42,563 nucleotides of DNA from a virus (IMGVR_UViG_3300048672_000572:1-42563); one strand, 5' to 3'. Positions 32,997 to 40,092 are shown, counted from the stretch's first letter. Program-made: numbers and translations. Notes: a model not told the origin generated them from the letters alone.

Positions 32997-33515
32997 TCAT
33001 CGCTTTACATCGTCAATTGTAGGCGGTTCTACACTTTGCGGTTGCATACCTGCTTTAAGAAACATAACGAATTGTGCTGCAAGACTAGCAGCGTTGCTAA
33101 TCTGATCGTTACTGACCTCTGTTACAGTGGTGTTTTGTTCGATACGTTGCGTTGCTTTTCCTAACTGTCGATCAAGTATCGAATCGCTTGCTTTTAAAGC
33201 AACACTTTCATTTTCAGAATCAACCAACTCAACAATCCTAGCCTTCGCCTTATCAACATGTTCCTCTCTATATATAATAACTTGCGGTTTCTTCAAGTTC
33301 TCGCTTGCTATACTTGCGGCTACCGAATAATCACTAGTGTTATACACTTTCATTGCTGCCTGTGTTCTACTCATACCCTGCAAAGCAAGATCCTCAAGCT
33401 TCTTTTGCTTATATGTCAACCTTGCCTTGTTACCCTGGCTAGTAGTAAAATTCTTCTTCTTCTTTACACCGCCTTTTGGCTTATACACCTTATTGTATGC
33501 CTTTGTATCAGTCAT
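32997..33515 (-). CDS. terS: Terminase small subunit, 172 aa
   Basis: Basic start, then a helix-turn-helix-like segment T-Y-K-Q-K-K-L-E-D-L-A-L-Q-G-M-S-R-T-Q-A with A-A-S-I-A-S-E-N-L-K-K-P-Q-V, the classic small-terminase DNA-recognition fold. A C-terminal segment has S-E-N-E-S-V-A-L-K-A-S-D-S-I-L-D-R-Q-L-G-K-A-T. It recognises the packaging site and feeds TerL. TAATAT lies six bases before ATG and there is no SD. It is the first gene of the leftward late region. Confidence 0.85.
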   Translation of the reverse strand: MTDTKAYNKVYKPKGGVKKKKNFTTSQGNKARLTYKQKKLEDLALQGMSRTQAAMKVYNTSDYSVAASIASENLKKPQVIIYREEHVDKAKARIVELVDSENESVALKASDSILDRQLGKATQRIEQNTTVTEVSNDQISNAASLAAQFVMFLKAGMQPQSVEPPTIDDVKR

Positions 33516-33521
33516 AGCCCT

Positions 33522-33527
33522 ATATTA
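33522..33527 (-). promoter_or_regulatory. TAATAT box six bases before terS ATG
   Basis: Minus strand TAATAT, AGGGCT, ATG (33515): same spacing as the TATAAT sites. Likely the head promoter of the late region. Confidence 0.55.
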
Positions 33528-33572
33528 CCAATCTTATAACTGGGGTACAACTCCACTTTCTCAACATTCCCC

Positions 33573-33601
33573 TTGCATATAATAGTTGCTTATGCTACAC
33601 T
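33573..33601 (+). promoter_or_regulatory. Early promoter (extended -10 family)
   Basis: TTGCAT (33573-33578), a 17-base spacer, TACACT (33596-33601), with GCTTATGCTACA before it: a variant of the GCTTGTGCTACA element at 5042, 37329 and 40089. It starts the rightward early operon. Confidence 0.65.
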
Positions 33602-33634
33602 ACTAACAGTTAGCAATGAACAGCTAGCAACAAC

Positions 33635-33698
33635 GATGTACTAGACATCATGACAGTATGGCGTACATACAACGCGTACGATGCGTGTCTAGTACATC
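33635..33698. repeat. 13-bp perfect inverted repeat in the early leader
   Basis: 33635-33647 is the exact reverse complement of 33686-33698, with a 38-base arm-to-arm gap that can itself pair (CGTAC/GTACG). It lies just downstream of the promoter at 33573, in the 5' UTR. Confidence 0.85.
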
Positions 33699-33727
33699 TC
33701 AACCAAAACATAAACAAAGGGGCTTAT

Positions 33728-33802
33728 ATGCCACAAACAAAAAAGTTGTTTGTTGTCCGTCATTACGACGAACCGAACAAATACATCTTTATAAACCTAT
33801 AA
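33728..33802 (+). CDS. Mini-protein, 24 aa
   Basis: AAAGGGGCTTAT precedes the ATG. The peptide M-P-Q-T-K-K-L-F-V-V-R-H-Y-D-E-P-N has a strand-like start. A near-identical SD (AAAAGGGGCTATAG) starts the next mini-ORF. Function unknown. Confidence 0.45.
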   Translation: MPQTKKLFVVRHYDEPNKYIFINL

Positions 33803-33822
33803 GCACAAAAGGGGCTATAGCT

Positions 33823-33888
33823 ATGGATACAACACAAGCAACCAACTATATTGCCGTCGTATTGACGGTACGCGGTGTAACACTATGA
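33823..33888 (+). CDS. Mini-protein, 21 aa
   Basis: AAAAGGGGCTATAGCT before ATG; the stop overlaps the next gene's ATG (ATGA). It may act mainly as a leader for translation of the downstream membrane protein. No family. Confidence 0.4.
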   Translation: MDTTQATNYIAVVLTVRGVTL

Positions 33889-34040
33889 GTAAGACAACGA
33901 TCCTAGCTATTGGCGTGGTGTTGGGCCTACTGATACCCCTAGCGATTGATTTGGCGCTGTTCGGCTCAATCACACCCTGCCATACACTAACTAAGTTTGA
34001 AGACGGTTCAAGCATTCAAGCCTGTACCGTTCGGAGGTAA
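33885..34040 (+). CDS. Single-TM small protein, 51 aa
   Basis: ATGA overlap with the previous ORF. Hydrophobic segment ~7-30 (I-L-A-I-G-V-V-L-G-L-L-I-P-L-A), then a short exposed tail with two cysteines. Possibly membrane-anchored or exported. Function unknown. Confidence 0.6.
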   Translation: MSKTTILAIGVVLGLLIPLAIDLALFGSITPCHTLTKFEDGSSIQACTVRR

Positions 34041-34044
34041 CACA

Positions 34045-34314
34045 ATGGGTAGCAGTAAATGGATTATACGTGACTGGATGGGCAACAATTGCAACCTACG
34101 AGGCAGAACAGAGTTTGACAGTTATGGCGATGCAAGGGCAGAGATCGACCTGTTCGCTGATGAAGCAACAGGCGATACGCCACTCGAAACATTAGGCGGT
34201 GTGACAAACGAATCAAAAGAAGTTCGTATGCAAGGTATCTGTGAAGACCTTTACGCAGTCAATATAGACGACAACGGCAATGAATTGCCAGATACTGGAC
34301 AATACTCATTTTAA
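34045..34314 (+). CDS. Hypothetical protein, 89 aa
   Basis: ATG 34045 with CGGAGGTAACACA; an in-frame ATG at 33997 lies in the neighbour. Acidic protein with W-I-I-R-D-W-M-G-N-N-C near the N-terminus and E-D-L-Y-A-V-N-I-D-D-N-G-N-E-L-P-D-T-G at the end. No family recognised. Confidence 0.7.
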   Translation: MGSSKWIIRDWMGNNCNLRGRTEFDSYGDARAEIDLFADEATGDTPLETLGGVTNESKEVRMQGICEDLYAVNIDDNGNELPDTGQYSF

Positions 34315-34361
34315 CCAATCGCCCCGCCTGTGGCATTGTAACAGGCAGCAAGGGCACTACA

Positions 34362-34661
34362 ATGAACGACTATGAAAAGCAGCAAAAGCTGTACAACGCG
34401 TCAACAATAATTTTTAGCAAGCCGTTATATTATGGCGGTTGTAATTTCATCAAGTACAACAGCATTACAAAAAAGTATGTTACTGGCAACACCGCAAGTA
34501 CGGCCGTCAGCAGTTCAGCAGGTGTATCAATTGACGGTGTGCTTACTCGTGATATAAAACAACTCGCAAAACGACTGGAGTACATGGGCTACACAGAGCA
34601 TAAGATCAAATGGACAAAGGGTATTGACACATACGAATCAATACATAAGGCCGGTCTATAG
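34362..34661 (+). CDS. Hypothetical protein, 99 aa
   Basis: AAGGGCACTACA SD. Mixed composition with Tyr/Lys-rich strands at the N-terminus and a helix (T-R-D-I-K-Q-L-A-K-R-L-E-Y-M-G-Y) in the C-terminal half. Upstream is a small GCCTGT/ACAGGC hairpin. Function unknown. Confidence 0.65.
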   Translation: MNDYEKQQKLYNASTIIFSKPLYYGGCNFIKYNSITKKYVTGNTASTAVSSSAGVSIDGVLTRDIKQLAKRLEYMGYTEHKIKWTKGIDTYESIHKAGL

Positions 34662-34663
34662 CC

Positions 34664-34957
34664 ATGAAAAAAACACAGCTTAAAACGGTATACAAGTACT
34701 TTGAATTGGCAATACAAAAAGATTTGCTACGGTTCAACTATGACGATGCTAGCCAATGGCTAACAGTGGAATATATGAACACTCTCAGCTACGAGGGCGA
34801 CAAATTTGTGTACCATATGCTATGTGCACAAGACATCAAGGACTATACAAAAAGCATTGATTTGGTCAACAGAATCACTTTAATGCTAGCAGAGGGCAAC
34901 CGAAGCAAGCAGCAGGACATCAACATACTAATGGATGAGAGGGGGCGTATATCATGA
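34664..34957 (+). CDS. Hypothetical helical protein, 97 aa
   Basis: Starts three bases after the previous stop with GGCCGG upstream. Lys/Leu/Asp-rich, helical, with V-Y-K-Y-F-E-L-A-I-Q-K-D-L. The stop overlaps the next ATG. No family recognised. Confidence 0.65.
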   Translation: MKKTQLKTVYKYFELAIQKDLLRFNYDDASQWLTVEYMNTLSYEGDKFVYHMLCAQDIKDYTKSIDLVNRITLMLAEGNRSKQQDINILMDERGRIS

Positions 34958-35163
34958 GTCTACAGCTGAACTTCGCCCCGCATAGTTGGTACAAAGGCTT
35001 TGCAATTCAACACAGGCAAAACTGGCGAGCCTATACACTAAACGGTATGACGGGTTATATAGTAACGCTGGAGGCCGACACACTGAAGCAACTTAGGCAA
35101 CAGATCAACGAATATACAACTAACGAACAGCAGCGCATCGCGCGACTGTATAGGGGGGTTTGA
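34954..35163 (+). CDS. Hypothetical protein, 69 aa
   Basis: ATGA overlap and GAGGGGGCGTAT upstream. Aromatic beta-like start (H-S-W-Y-K-G-F-A-I-Q-H), then a Gln-rich helix (L-K-Q-L-R-Q-Q-I-N-E-Y). Function unknown. Confidence 0.65.
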   Translation: MSLQLNFAPHSWYKGFAIQHRQNWRAYTLNGMTGYIVTLEADTLKQLRQQINEYTTNEQQRIARLYRGV

Positions 35164-35164
35164 C

Positions 35165-35293
35165 ATGCGTACTTTCACTACTAAGCACACTGTGTATACT
35201 TTCGACGAACTAAGCAAGGAAGCACAGAAAAAAGCAATAGAAACATGGAAGCAGTCAGAGTACGAATTTTACCAAGACGGAAGAATGGCATAA
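35165..35293 (+). CDS. Short YTFDELS-motif protein, 42 aa
   Basis: Starts just after the previous stop with GGGGGG tract upstream. Contains V-Y-T-F-D-E-L-S-K-E-A-Q-K-K-A-I-E-T-W, a motif found in a phage family of larger proteins, so this copy seems truncated. Role unknown. Confidence 0.55.
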   Translation: MRTFTTKHTVYTFDELSKEAQKKAIETWKQSEYEFYQDGRMA

Positions 35294-35295
35294 AC

Positions 35296-35394
35296 ATGTA
35301 TAAATGCAATGTATGCGGAGATATAAACAAGGGCCATAAGATAAAGTACTGTTGGAGGTGTCAACCCGAACAGTACAAGAAAGACAAGGGGTAA
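35296..35394 (+). CDS. Zinc-ribbon mini-protein, 32 aa
   Basis: Two CxxC pairs: C-N-V-C-G at residue ~4 and C-W-R-C at ~19. A classic tiny zinc ribbon in phage early operons. No SD, so translation is likely coupled to the upstream ORF. Confidence 0.6.
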   Translation: MYKCNVCGDINKGHKIKYCWRCQPEQYKKDKG

Positions 35395-35397
35395 ACC

Positions 35398-35565
35398 ATG
35401 ACAAACGAACAGACCACTCAAAGGCTAGAATACTTGCGCAGTAAGATTGAAGCCGAAAGCATCAGCTATGGAGAAATTGCCGAATTGCAATCACTAGCCG
35501 ATCACATCGACCAGAGCGACACTGTTCTACTTGAATGGGCAGGGGTGCCAGAGAGTGAGGCATGA
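35398..35565 (+). CDS. Small helical phage protein, 55 aa
   Basis: AAGGGGTAAACC SD. Helical, with I-S-Y-G-E-I-A-E-L-Q-S-L-A-D-H-I and ending L-L-E-W-A-G-V-P-E. I associate this ending with a recurrent small phage protein of unknown role. Confidence 0.65.
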   Translation: MTNEQTTQRLEYLRSKIEAESISYGEIAELQSLADHIDQSDTVLLEWAGVPESEA

Positions 35566-35566
35566 C

Positions 35567-35986
35567 ATGTATAAAGCATCATATACAGACGGCCAGAAAT
35601 GGTTTGAATGGTTAAAAATGCGACCTAGTGAGTATTTAACATACCGCGTAAACGGCGACGGTTCAACAACTGGCTTCGAACTATGCAAGACGGCAGCAAA
35701 GGCCAGAAAATGGGTGCAGTTTATGAACGACAACTATGCAACAGACGGCGGTAAGTTAAAAGTGTTCAAGAGTACAGACGGCGTACAGTTTTTGAGCAAA
35801 GCGACCTTTGACAAGCTGAACAAAGACGACGAGGGCTACCCTCTTTGTCCAATCTATAAAGAAAAAGTGCTACCCGATGAGCAAGATCTATGCAGCATGT
35901 GCCACCAACATAGCGCATCTGTAACATGGGGCAACTCTTGGGCCACGCTTGAGCAATTAAAAATAACGGCAACCCTACCATTTTAG
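35567..35986 (+). CDS. Hypothetical protein with Cys cluster, 139 aa
   Basis: ATG 35567 is used (a start at 35531 would read inside the neighbour). An N-terminal W-F-E-W-L-K-M-R-P segment and a C-terminal zinc-like cluster (C-P-I-Y...C-S-M-C-H-Q-H). It may bind metal. Not recognised. Confidence 0.65.
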   Translation: MYKASYTDGQKWFEWLKMRPSEYLTYRVNGDGSTTGFELCKTAAKARKWVQFMNDNYATDGGKLKVFKSTDGVQFLSKATFDKLNKDDEGYPLCPIYKEKVLPDEQDLCSMCHQHSASVTWGNSWATLEQLKITATLPF

Positions 35987-35999
35987 CGGAGTTATCACG

Positions 36000-36290
36000 A
36001 TGACACGTAAAGATTATGAACTACTGACGGATGCGCTAGCCAAGGCGTATAACATGAGTCAATCAGTGATCGGTACAAAGACATCCGGCGTGGCGCTTGC
36101 CATTGTTTGCATATCTGATGCGTTGCAAGCAAACAACAAAGCATTTGACCCTGGCATGTTCACAGCAAACATTGCAGCCGACACTGTGATTGAACAGGAC
36201 ACCGAAGAACAGAAAAAACTAGCAGCTGTAGCGTACCTTGAATCACAGGGCTACAGTGTGCAGGTAATGCAACCAGATATGGAGTGGTAG
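36000..36290 (+). CDS. Hypothetical protein, 96 aa
   Basis: GCGGAGTTATCACG SD. Helical first half (Y-E-L-L-T-D-A-L-A-K-A-Y-N) with A-L-A-I-V-C-I-S-D-A-L-Q, then an Asp/Glu/Lys-rich end. Function unknown; no domain seen. Confidence 0.65.
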   Translation: MTRKDYELLTDALAKAYNMSQSVIGTKTSGVALAIVCISDALQANNKAFDPGMFTANIAADTVIEQDTEEQKKLAAVAYLESQGYSVQVMQPDMEW

Positions 36291-36292
36291 AC

Positions 36293-36397
36293 ATGCAAAA
36301 ATATGACGACGATACAGAACGCTATTTTATGGCCGGTGTGCTGGTTGCTACGGTTCTAGCAATGATCATAGTCTTATGGCAAACAGGGGCTATATAA
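36293..36397 (+). CDS. Single-TM mini-protein, 34 aa
   Basis: GGAGTGGTAGAC SD. After an acidic start (K-Y-D-D-D-T-E-R-Y) one hydrophobic span (~13-29). Coupled to the next micro-ORF by TAATG. Possibly a membrane micro-protein. Confidence 0.55.
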   Translation: MQKYDDDTERYFMAGVLVATVLAMIIVLWQTGAI

Positions 36398-36450
36398 TGC
36401 TACTGATGTTTGGTATTATTGGCTTATTATGCCTACTACTGGACGACTAA
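36397..36450 (+). CDS. Hydrophobic micro-ORF, 17 aa
   Basis: AGGGGCTATATA precedes the ATG, which overlaps the last base of the previous stop. The peptide is almost wholly hydrophobic with D-D at the end. Real expression is uncertain; its second half overlaps the start of the next, larger frame. Confidence 0.3.
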   Translation: MLLMFGIIGLLCLLLDD

Positions 36451-36740
36451 AACGAGCACAATGCATCTTGCATGGCAGGTGTCAGCGATATTGTGGCACT
36501 TGCCACCTAAAACCAGGACAACACCGCGTTGTAATACGCGGTGTTTCGCTATTCGGTGCATGCATAGACTGGGGCTACTGTATATGCAATTTATGTGCAG
36601 TGTGCAACTATAGCAAGCGACCAAAGCGAATAGATATGGACCTGTTCACTGGCCTACAGGAATCAATACAAGCCCCTCTGACGGTCATCGAGATCGAAGG
36701 CGAACAAGTATCAATTGCAAATGTAAACGGCATGTCGTAA
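36429..36740 (+). CDS. Cysteine-rich zinc-binding protein, 103 aa
   Basis: Overlaps the 17-aa ORF. Cys clusters: C-I-L-H-G-R-C...C-G-T-C-H and C-I-C-N-L-C-A-V-C-N-Y. The first half looks like a HNH-less zinc knuckle, the second half is acidic. No SD; coupling to the micro-ORF is likely. Role unknown. Confidence 0.5.
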   Translation: MPTTGRLKRAQCILHGRCQRYCGTCHLKPGQHRVVIRGVSLFGACIDWGYCICNLCAVCNYSKRPKRIDMDLFTGLQESIQAPLTVIEIEGEQVSIANVNGMS

Positions 36741-36791
36741 AATATTTTTGAATTGACACACCAGCCGAAACTGGCAGATATTTGTTGTATT

Positions 36792-36923
36792 ATGAACAGC
36801 ATACAGAAAAATCTACATAAGGTAGTAAAACTTTCTCGCGCGGGCATGAATAGACAAACCACCTCTGTAAAAATTTTACCGCCAGTTATACGCCAGACTA
36901 AGAATCGGGGATTTATGGGTTGA
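36792..36923 (+). CDS. Possible mini-protein, 43 aa
   Basis: Basic peptide with K-V-V-K-L-S-R-A-G-M-N-R-Q. Its ATG would lie only a few bases after a TSS set by the weak 36753 promoter, so near-leaderless. The support is weak. Confidence 0.3.
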   Translation: MNSIQKNLHKVVKLSRAGMNRQTTSVKILPPVIRQTKNRGFMG

Positions 36924-37035
36924 ATTTTCCATGAAAAAAGGTAGTCTATGATCATGAGTGATCAAAAGACATTGAAATCAGCAGATCTAAATGGCACAAT
37001 AGAAATGCAATATCTTATTGTCACACATCCAAAAA

Positions 37036-37066
37036 CGCCCGTAGCACATCGTGTTGCGGGTTTTTT
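37036..37066 (+). terminator. Rho-independent terminator
   Basis: CCCGTAGCA (37038-37046) pairs with TGTTGCGGG (37052-37060, two G-U) followed by six T (37061-37066). It ends the 33573 transcription unit. Confidence 0.8.
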
Positions 37067-37328
37067 GGTTAACAAATAGGCTCTAGTGGGTTAGTTGTAC
37101 GACCTAACCAGAAAAATAAAGACGTAGATCATAGGCTGACAAAATCCAGGCAATGTGCGCCCCGCCTCACAACCTGGTCTCTTGCTAGCCTATGAGACAG
37201 AACGTATGACCAATAGGGGTTGAGAGTCCTATCTGGTGCTGTTACTAGGGACTCACTCGGCCAAATATACGACAAGAGTATAAAGGCGGAGTATGCCCAA
37301 AAATATTTGAACCAGTCATAAAATCTTC
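37067..37328 (+). ncRNA. Second structured-RNA candidate
   Basis: No ORF of note between a terminator and a promoter. Perfect 9-bp stem 37129-37137 with 37187-37195; inside it CCAGG 37146-37150 with CCTGG 37173-37177; before it a GGTTAG/CTAACC hairpin near 37090-37110; after it GAGTCC/GGACTC. Layout suggests an independent small RNA; its own promoter is not clear. Confidence 0.5.
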
Positions 37329-37357
37329 TTGCAATCTATAGCAGCTTGTGCTACATT
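37329..37357 (+). promoter_or_regulatory. Promoter, GCTTGTGCTACA family
   Basis: TTGCAA (37329-37334), 17-base spacer, TACATT (37352-37357) with TGC before it. Followed by AAGCAAGGAGATA, as at the 5042 promoter. Confidence 0.8.
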
Positions 37358-37390
37358 AGATACATCACTTAAGCAAGGAGATACAAAACA

Positions 37391-37615
37391 ATGGTAGTGA
37401 ACGAAGCAATGTTATATCAGATCATTCTTGAGCTTATGGAGTCAAGAGCGTATGAAGCTGAGTATATAAACAAGGGTGGTATTGCTTTTAAAAGCTATGC
37501 AATGGCTCTGGAAGATGTCTGGTTGAGGGTTATTGGCAGTCCACTTGATTTCAGCACATCATCCACATCATCCACATCATCCACACCATCTACGCCAGTA
37601 GGAAAGCCATTCTAA
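37391..37615 (+). CDS. Small protein with Ser/Thr repeat tail, 74 aa
   Basis: SD AAGGAGATACAAAACA. Helical first half, C-terminal S-T-S-S-T-S-S-T-S-S-T-P-S-T-P encoded by nine-base tandem repeats (TCATCCACA-like), a likely slippage site. First gene of the promoter at 37329. Function unknown. Confidence 0.65.
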   Translation: MVVNEAMLYQIILELMESRAYEAEYINKGGIAFKSYAMALEDVWLRVIGSPLDFSTSSTSSTSSTPSTPVGKPF

Positions 37616-37627
37616 TGTATATACACC

Positions 37628-37873
37628 ATGAACCAATTACCACTTTTTCAAACAGCTAGTCGCTCGGCTGGCAGGAGTTTCAAAGATATGCAAAAACGTA
37701 GCGCAGACCAAGAAAAGGCCATTGCATGGTATGTAACATCGAACAGCTTACGAATGAAATTGTCGGCTCATCCTATATATAACTTTGTGGATCAGTCTGG
37801 CAAGGACGTTTCAATGAGCATTCATAGAATCGTAGCGTTACATAAGGCTAGCCAAGAGAAAGGCGACAGATGA
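37628..37873 (+). CDS. Hypothetical protein, 81 aa
   Basis: Helical and Lys/Ser-rich (S-F-K-D-M-Q-K-R-S-A-D-Q-E-K-A-I). Only a weak SD. The stop overlaps the next ATG (ATGA). Function unknown. Confidence 0.6.
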   Translation: MNQLPLFQTASRSAGRSFKDMQKRSADQEKAIAWYVTSNSLRMKLSAHPIYNFVDQSGKDVSMSIHRIVALHKASQEKGDR

Positions 37874-38031
37874 TCAATCTTTTAGTTTTAGCAGTTCAGC
37901 TATTTATAGCTTTTTGGGCGATGATAGCTATTCTGCACGTGCTCATGATAGTGTTTGAGTCTTTTGACAAAGACACTTCTAAACCAACAATTGACGGTGA
38001 GCCGCAGGGCTACAACGATAGGGAGTACTAG
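37870..38031 (+). CDS. Single-TM small protein, 53 aa
   Basis: ATGA overlap. A hydrophobic N-terminal span (~3-29, L-L-V-L-A-V-Q-L-F-I-A-F-W) then a soluble acidic tail. Likely membrane-anchored. A longer ORF in another frame (37955) is rejected. Confidence 0.6.
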   Translation: MINLLVLAVQLFIAFWAMIAILHVLMIVFESFDKDTSKPTIDGEPQGYNDREY

Positions 38032-38032
38032 T

Positions 38033-38872
38033 ATGGAGAAGTTTGAACTTGTAGCTACTATAAACACTGGCAACTACCAGAACATATCACCATCAATTAT
38101 TGGGTATGGTGATACTGTTGCTGATGCAAAGCGTGATGCGTTTCGTCAGCTGAAGGTTATTAGTGATGCATACTCTGCATTTCCTGATGATTTTGCGCCA
38201 CGCCGACCGAAGGAAGAGTTGCAAGGTGATCTATTGAAGTGTTTTGTAGGCGGCACGATATATTACAACGATGATACTCACACCTATTTCAATGAGAATG
38301 GTGAGGTATATCTCAGTGGGAGCAAGTATGCGGAGCAGTTTGACAAAGGTTTTGACACCACTGCTACAGCGACCAAGATGGCACTCAAGCACAATGTTAG
38401 CGTAGATAAGATACTAGCTGCCTGGAACAAAAAAGGCGAGGCATCGCGCAACTTTGGTACAGCATTGCATGATGCGTTGGAGCTGTATGGCTCATACAGG
38501 GACATTTCTGAAGCTTTAGGCAAGGAATACCACATCGAATATCACCCGACATTACGTAAGGCCGTAGACAGCTTCTATGAATCTCACCAGGAACCGAATT
38601 TTATCTGTGAAGCTGTTGTCGTTGATCACAACAAGAAACGGGCCGGAAAGATTGATCGTCTAGTTATAACCGGAGAATCAAGTTGTCGTATTGGCGACTA
38701 CAAGACAAACGCTAAGCTGAATAAAGCAAAGCTCACTGTTTATTGGAACCAACTATCCTTCTATGCAGCTATTATGTCTGCTGGAGGCTGGAAGGTTGAG
38801 GGATTGGATATTCATCACTGGGATGGCGATAACTGGGTTGAGTATCAGTCAGAAGTTTTAGAAGTTAAATAA
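38033..38872 (+). CDS. PD-(D/E)XK (RecB/Cas4-like) nuclease, 279 aa
   Basis: Start ATG 38033 (two bases after the previous stop) is preferred to 37955. The nuclease core has F-G-T-A-L-H146-D-A-L-E-L, E193 in I-C-E-A-V-V-V, A-G-K-I-D208-R-L, I-G-D222-Y-K224-T-N and Q240-L-S-F-Y-A-A. This is the H-E-D-K-Q/Y layout of the PDDEXK_1 exonuclease family. With the SSB-like gene next it suggests DNA end processing or recombination. Confidence 0.85.
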   Translation: MEKFELVATINTGNYQNISPSIIGYGDTVADAKRDAFRQLKVISDAYSAFPDDFAPRRPKEELQGDLLKCFVGGTIYYNDDTHTYFNENGEVYLSGSKYAEQFDKGFDTTATATKMALKHNVSVDKILAAWNKKGEASRNFGTALHDALELYGSYRDISEALGKEYHIEYHPTLRKAVDSFYESHQEPNFICEAVVVDHNKKRAGKIDRLVITGESSCRIGDYKTNAKLNKAKLTVYWNQLSFYAAIMSAGGWKVEGLDIHHWDGDNWVEYQSEVLEVK

Positions 38873-38886
38873 TAAAGGAGTTAGAT

Positions 38887-39435
38887 ATGAGTATTTACCA
38901 AACATATACCCCACCATCAAGTGATGGAGGCGGGTTTCTAAAGATCAAGGATGGCGAGACAGTCATTATGCGTATTGCTGGTGAACCAGTTATCTTTGAC
39001 AGTGACTACCAGGGTAAGGTTTCAACCAGGTACGGATGGGTTATCTACAACCTCAGCGCTGATATGGCACAGATCTTCACGCAGTCAGCTACATTCTTTA
39101 AACAGATTGCAGCCTATGATTCTGATGAGGATTATGGCGACATCAAAGGCTACAACATCAAGGTTACTCGTCAAGGTGAGGGGACTGATACAAAATACAA
39201 TATTGTACCAAGCCCTAAGAAATCTGAGCTCACAAAGGAACAGCTTGATGAAGTTGCAAAGATAGACATTGTTAAGGCTATTAGTGCCGCACCTAGTGTG
39301 CATAATGTTTATTGGTTGGCTGAGTTTGCCGCTGGTACCTTCAAACCGACACCATTGGAAGTCAAGAAAGCTTTTCCAAATGTTGATGAAAGCAGCGACG
39401 AGCCAATAGACGTATCAGAAATTCCTTTTAACTAG
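38887..39435 (+). CDS. Probable ssDNA-binding protein (SSB-like), 182 aa
   Basis: SD AAGGAGTTAGAT. Mixed beta-rich body with G-E-T-V-I-M-R-I-A-G-E-P-V and a strongly acidic tail ending D-E-P-I-D-V-S-E-I-P-F-N, the type of tail SSBs use to recruit partners. Follows a recombination nuclease. It might be a T7 gp2.5-like or other phage SSB; the assignment is by tail and context. Confidence 0.65.
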   Translation: MSIYQTYTPPSSDGGGFLKIKDGETVIMRIAGEPVIFDSDYQGKVSTRYGWVIYNLSADMAQIFTQSATFFKQIAAYDSDEDYGDIKGYNIKVTRQGEGTDTKYNIVPSPKKSELTKEQLDEVAKIDIVKAISAAPSVHNVYWLAEFAAGTFKPTPLEVKKAFPNVDESSDEPIDVSEIPFN

Positions 39436-39461
39436 CACCTAGGACAAGTGCTTAAACTGTC

Positions 39462-39707
39462 ATGTTTGTACAAAAGACTGGCGATACGCATCGGCACTCG
39501 TTTCGCAATGTAGCGGTGAGACAGTCGGTTGACCATAGAGTCAACAGGCCAACGATGGACGATGGTGTTTTGCATAACAAGGGCGGTTCATACTCTGGGC
39601 CGTCCAGCCCGCCATATATACATATGCATGCCTGTGAGTGTGGGTATAGAGTAGCGGTTGATTTTATAGATAAAGGAGTAGTAGATGAAGCCAGGAAAAA
39701 GCTTTGA
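39462..39707 (+). CDS. Hypothetical protein, 81 aa
   Basis: Contains T-G-D-T-H-R-H-S-F-R-N and H-A-C-E-C-G-Y-R-V. Weak SD, so ATG 39462 is uncertain. Its stop overlaps the next gene's start. May be metal-binding (H-M-H-A-C-E-C). Function unknown. Confidence 0.5.
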   Translation: MFVQKTGDTHRHSFRNVAVRQSVDHRVNRPTMDDGVLHNKGGSYSGPSSPPYIHMHACECGYRVAVDFIDKGVVDEARKKL

Positions 39708-40092
39708 CGATATATTGATAGCACTCAGAGCGATGCAGGAGAAAGCCTATCTGGCGAAAGATTCGATGAGTGTTGATGACATCGAGAGGGTAGCGCTTGA
39801 ATTGTCAGCTATAAACTTCTCTATAAGCTACTATGCAGTGTTTTACGAGGATCTGAGCAATAAGCTCGAGGCCATGTATAAAAACGAGGTAGCAAAGACT
39901 TTCATGGAAGAAAAGGCCAATAAGAGCACTGACGGAAAAGCAGAGAATACCGCACGTATTACCCACTACGATACAAAGGTTCAATATACAGATGCCTATA
40001 GAGACTTCAAGTCAGCACAATCTTATCATGGCGATGTCAACACTCTGATTGGTGTACTGCGTAGCCGAGCATCAACATTAAAAAAGTCTTGA
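39685..40092 (+). CDS. Helical hypothetical protein, 135 aa
   Basis: SD AAGGAGTAGTAG. All-helical, with I-L-I-A-L-R-A-M-Q-E-K-A-Y-L-A-K and a C-terminal segment D-V-N-T-L-I-G-V-L-R-S-R-A-S-T-L-K-K. Its place after SSB-like and nuclease genes suggests a recombination partner, but no family is certain. Its stop overlaps the -35 of the 40089 promoter. Confidence 0.65.
   Translation: MKPGKSFDDILIALRAMQEKAYLAKDSMSVDDIERVALELSAINFSISYYAVFYEDLSNKLEAMYKNEVAKTFMEEKANKSTDGKAENTARITHYDTKVQYTDAYRDFKSAQSYHGDVNTLIGVLRSRASTLKKS

Larger units (their letters stand above)
36741..37066. other. Gap with a possible weak promoter, short ORF and a terminator
   Basis: TTGACA (36753-36758) with a weak AGATAT 17 bases on. 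A 43-codon ORF at 36792-36923 (M-N-S-I-Q-K-N-L-H) is possible but unsupported by an SD. The gap ends in a terminator. Confidence 0.4.

Noticed and set aside
36753-36781. Strong promoter TTGACA upstream of 36792
   Set aside because: The -10 (AGATAT) is poor and the spacer holds a CCAG/CTGG hairpin; it is kept only as a weak candidate.
36954-37079. 41-codon plus-strand ORF (M-S-D-Q-K-T-L-K-S)
   Set aside because: It runs through the intrinsic terminator at 37036-37066 and has only a distant, weak SD.
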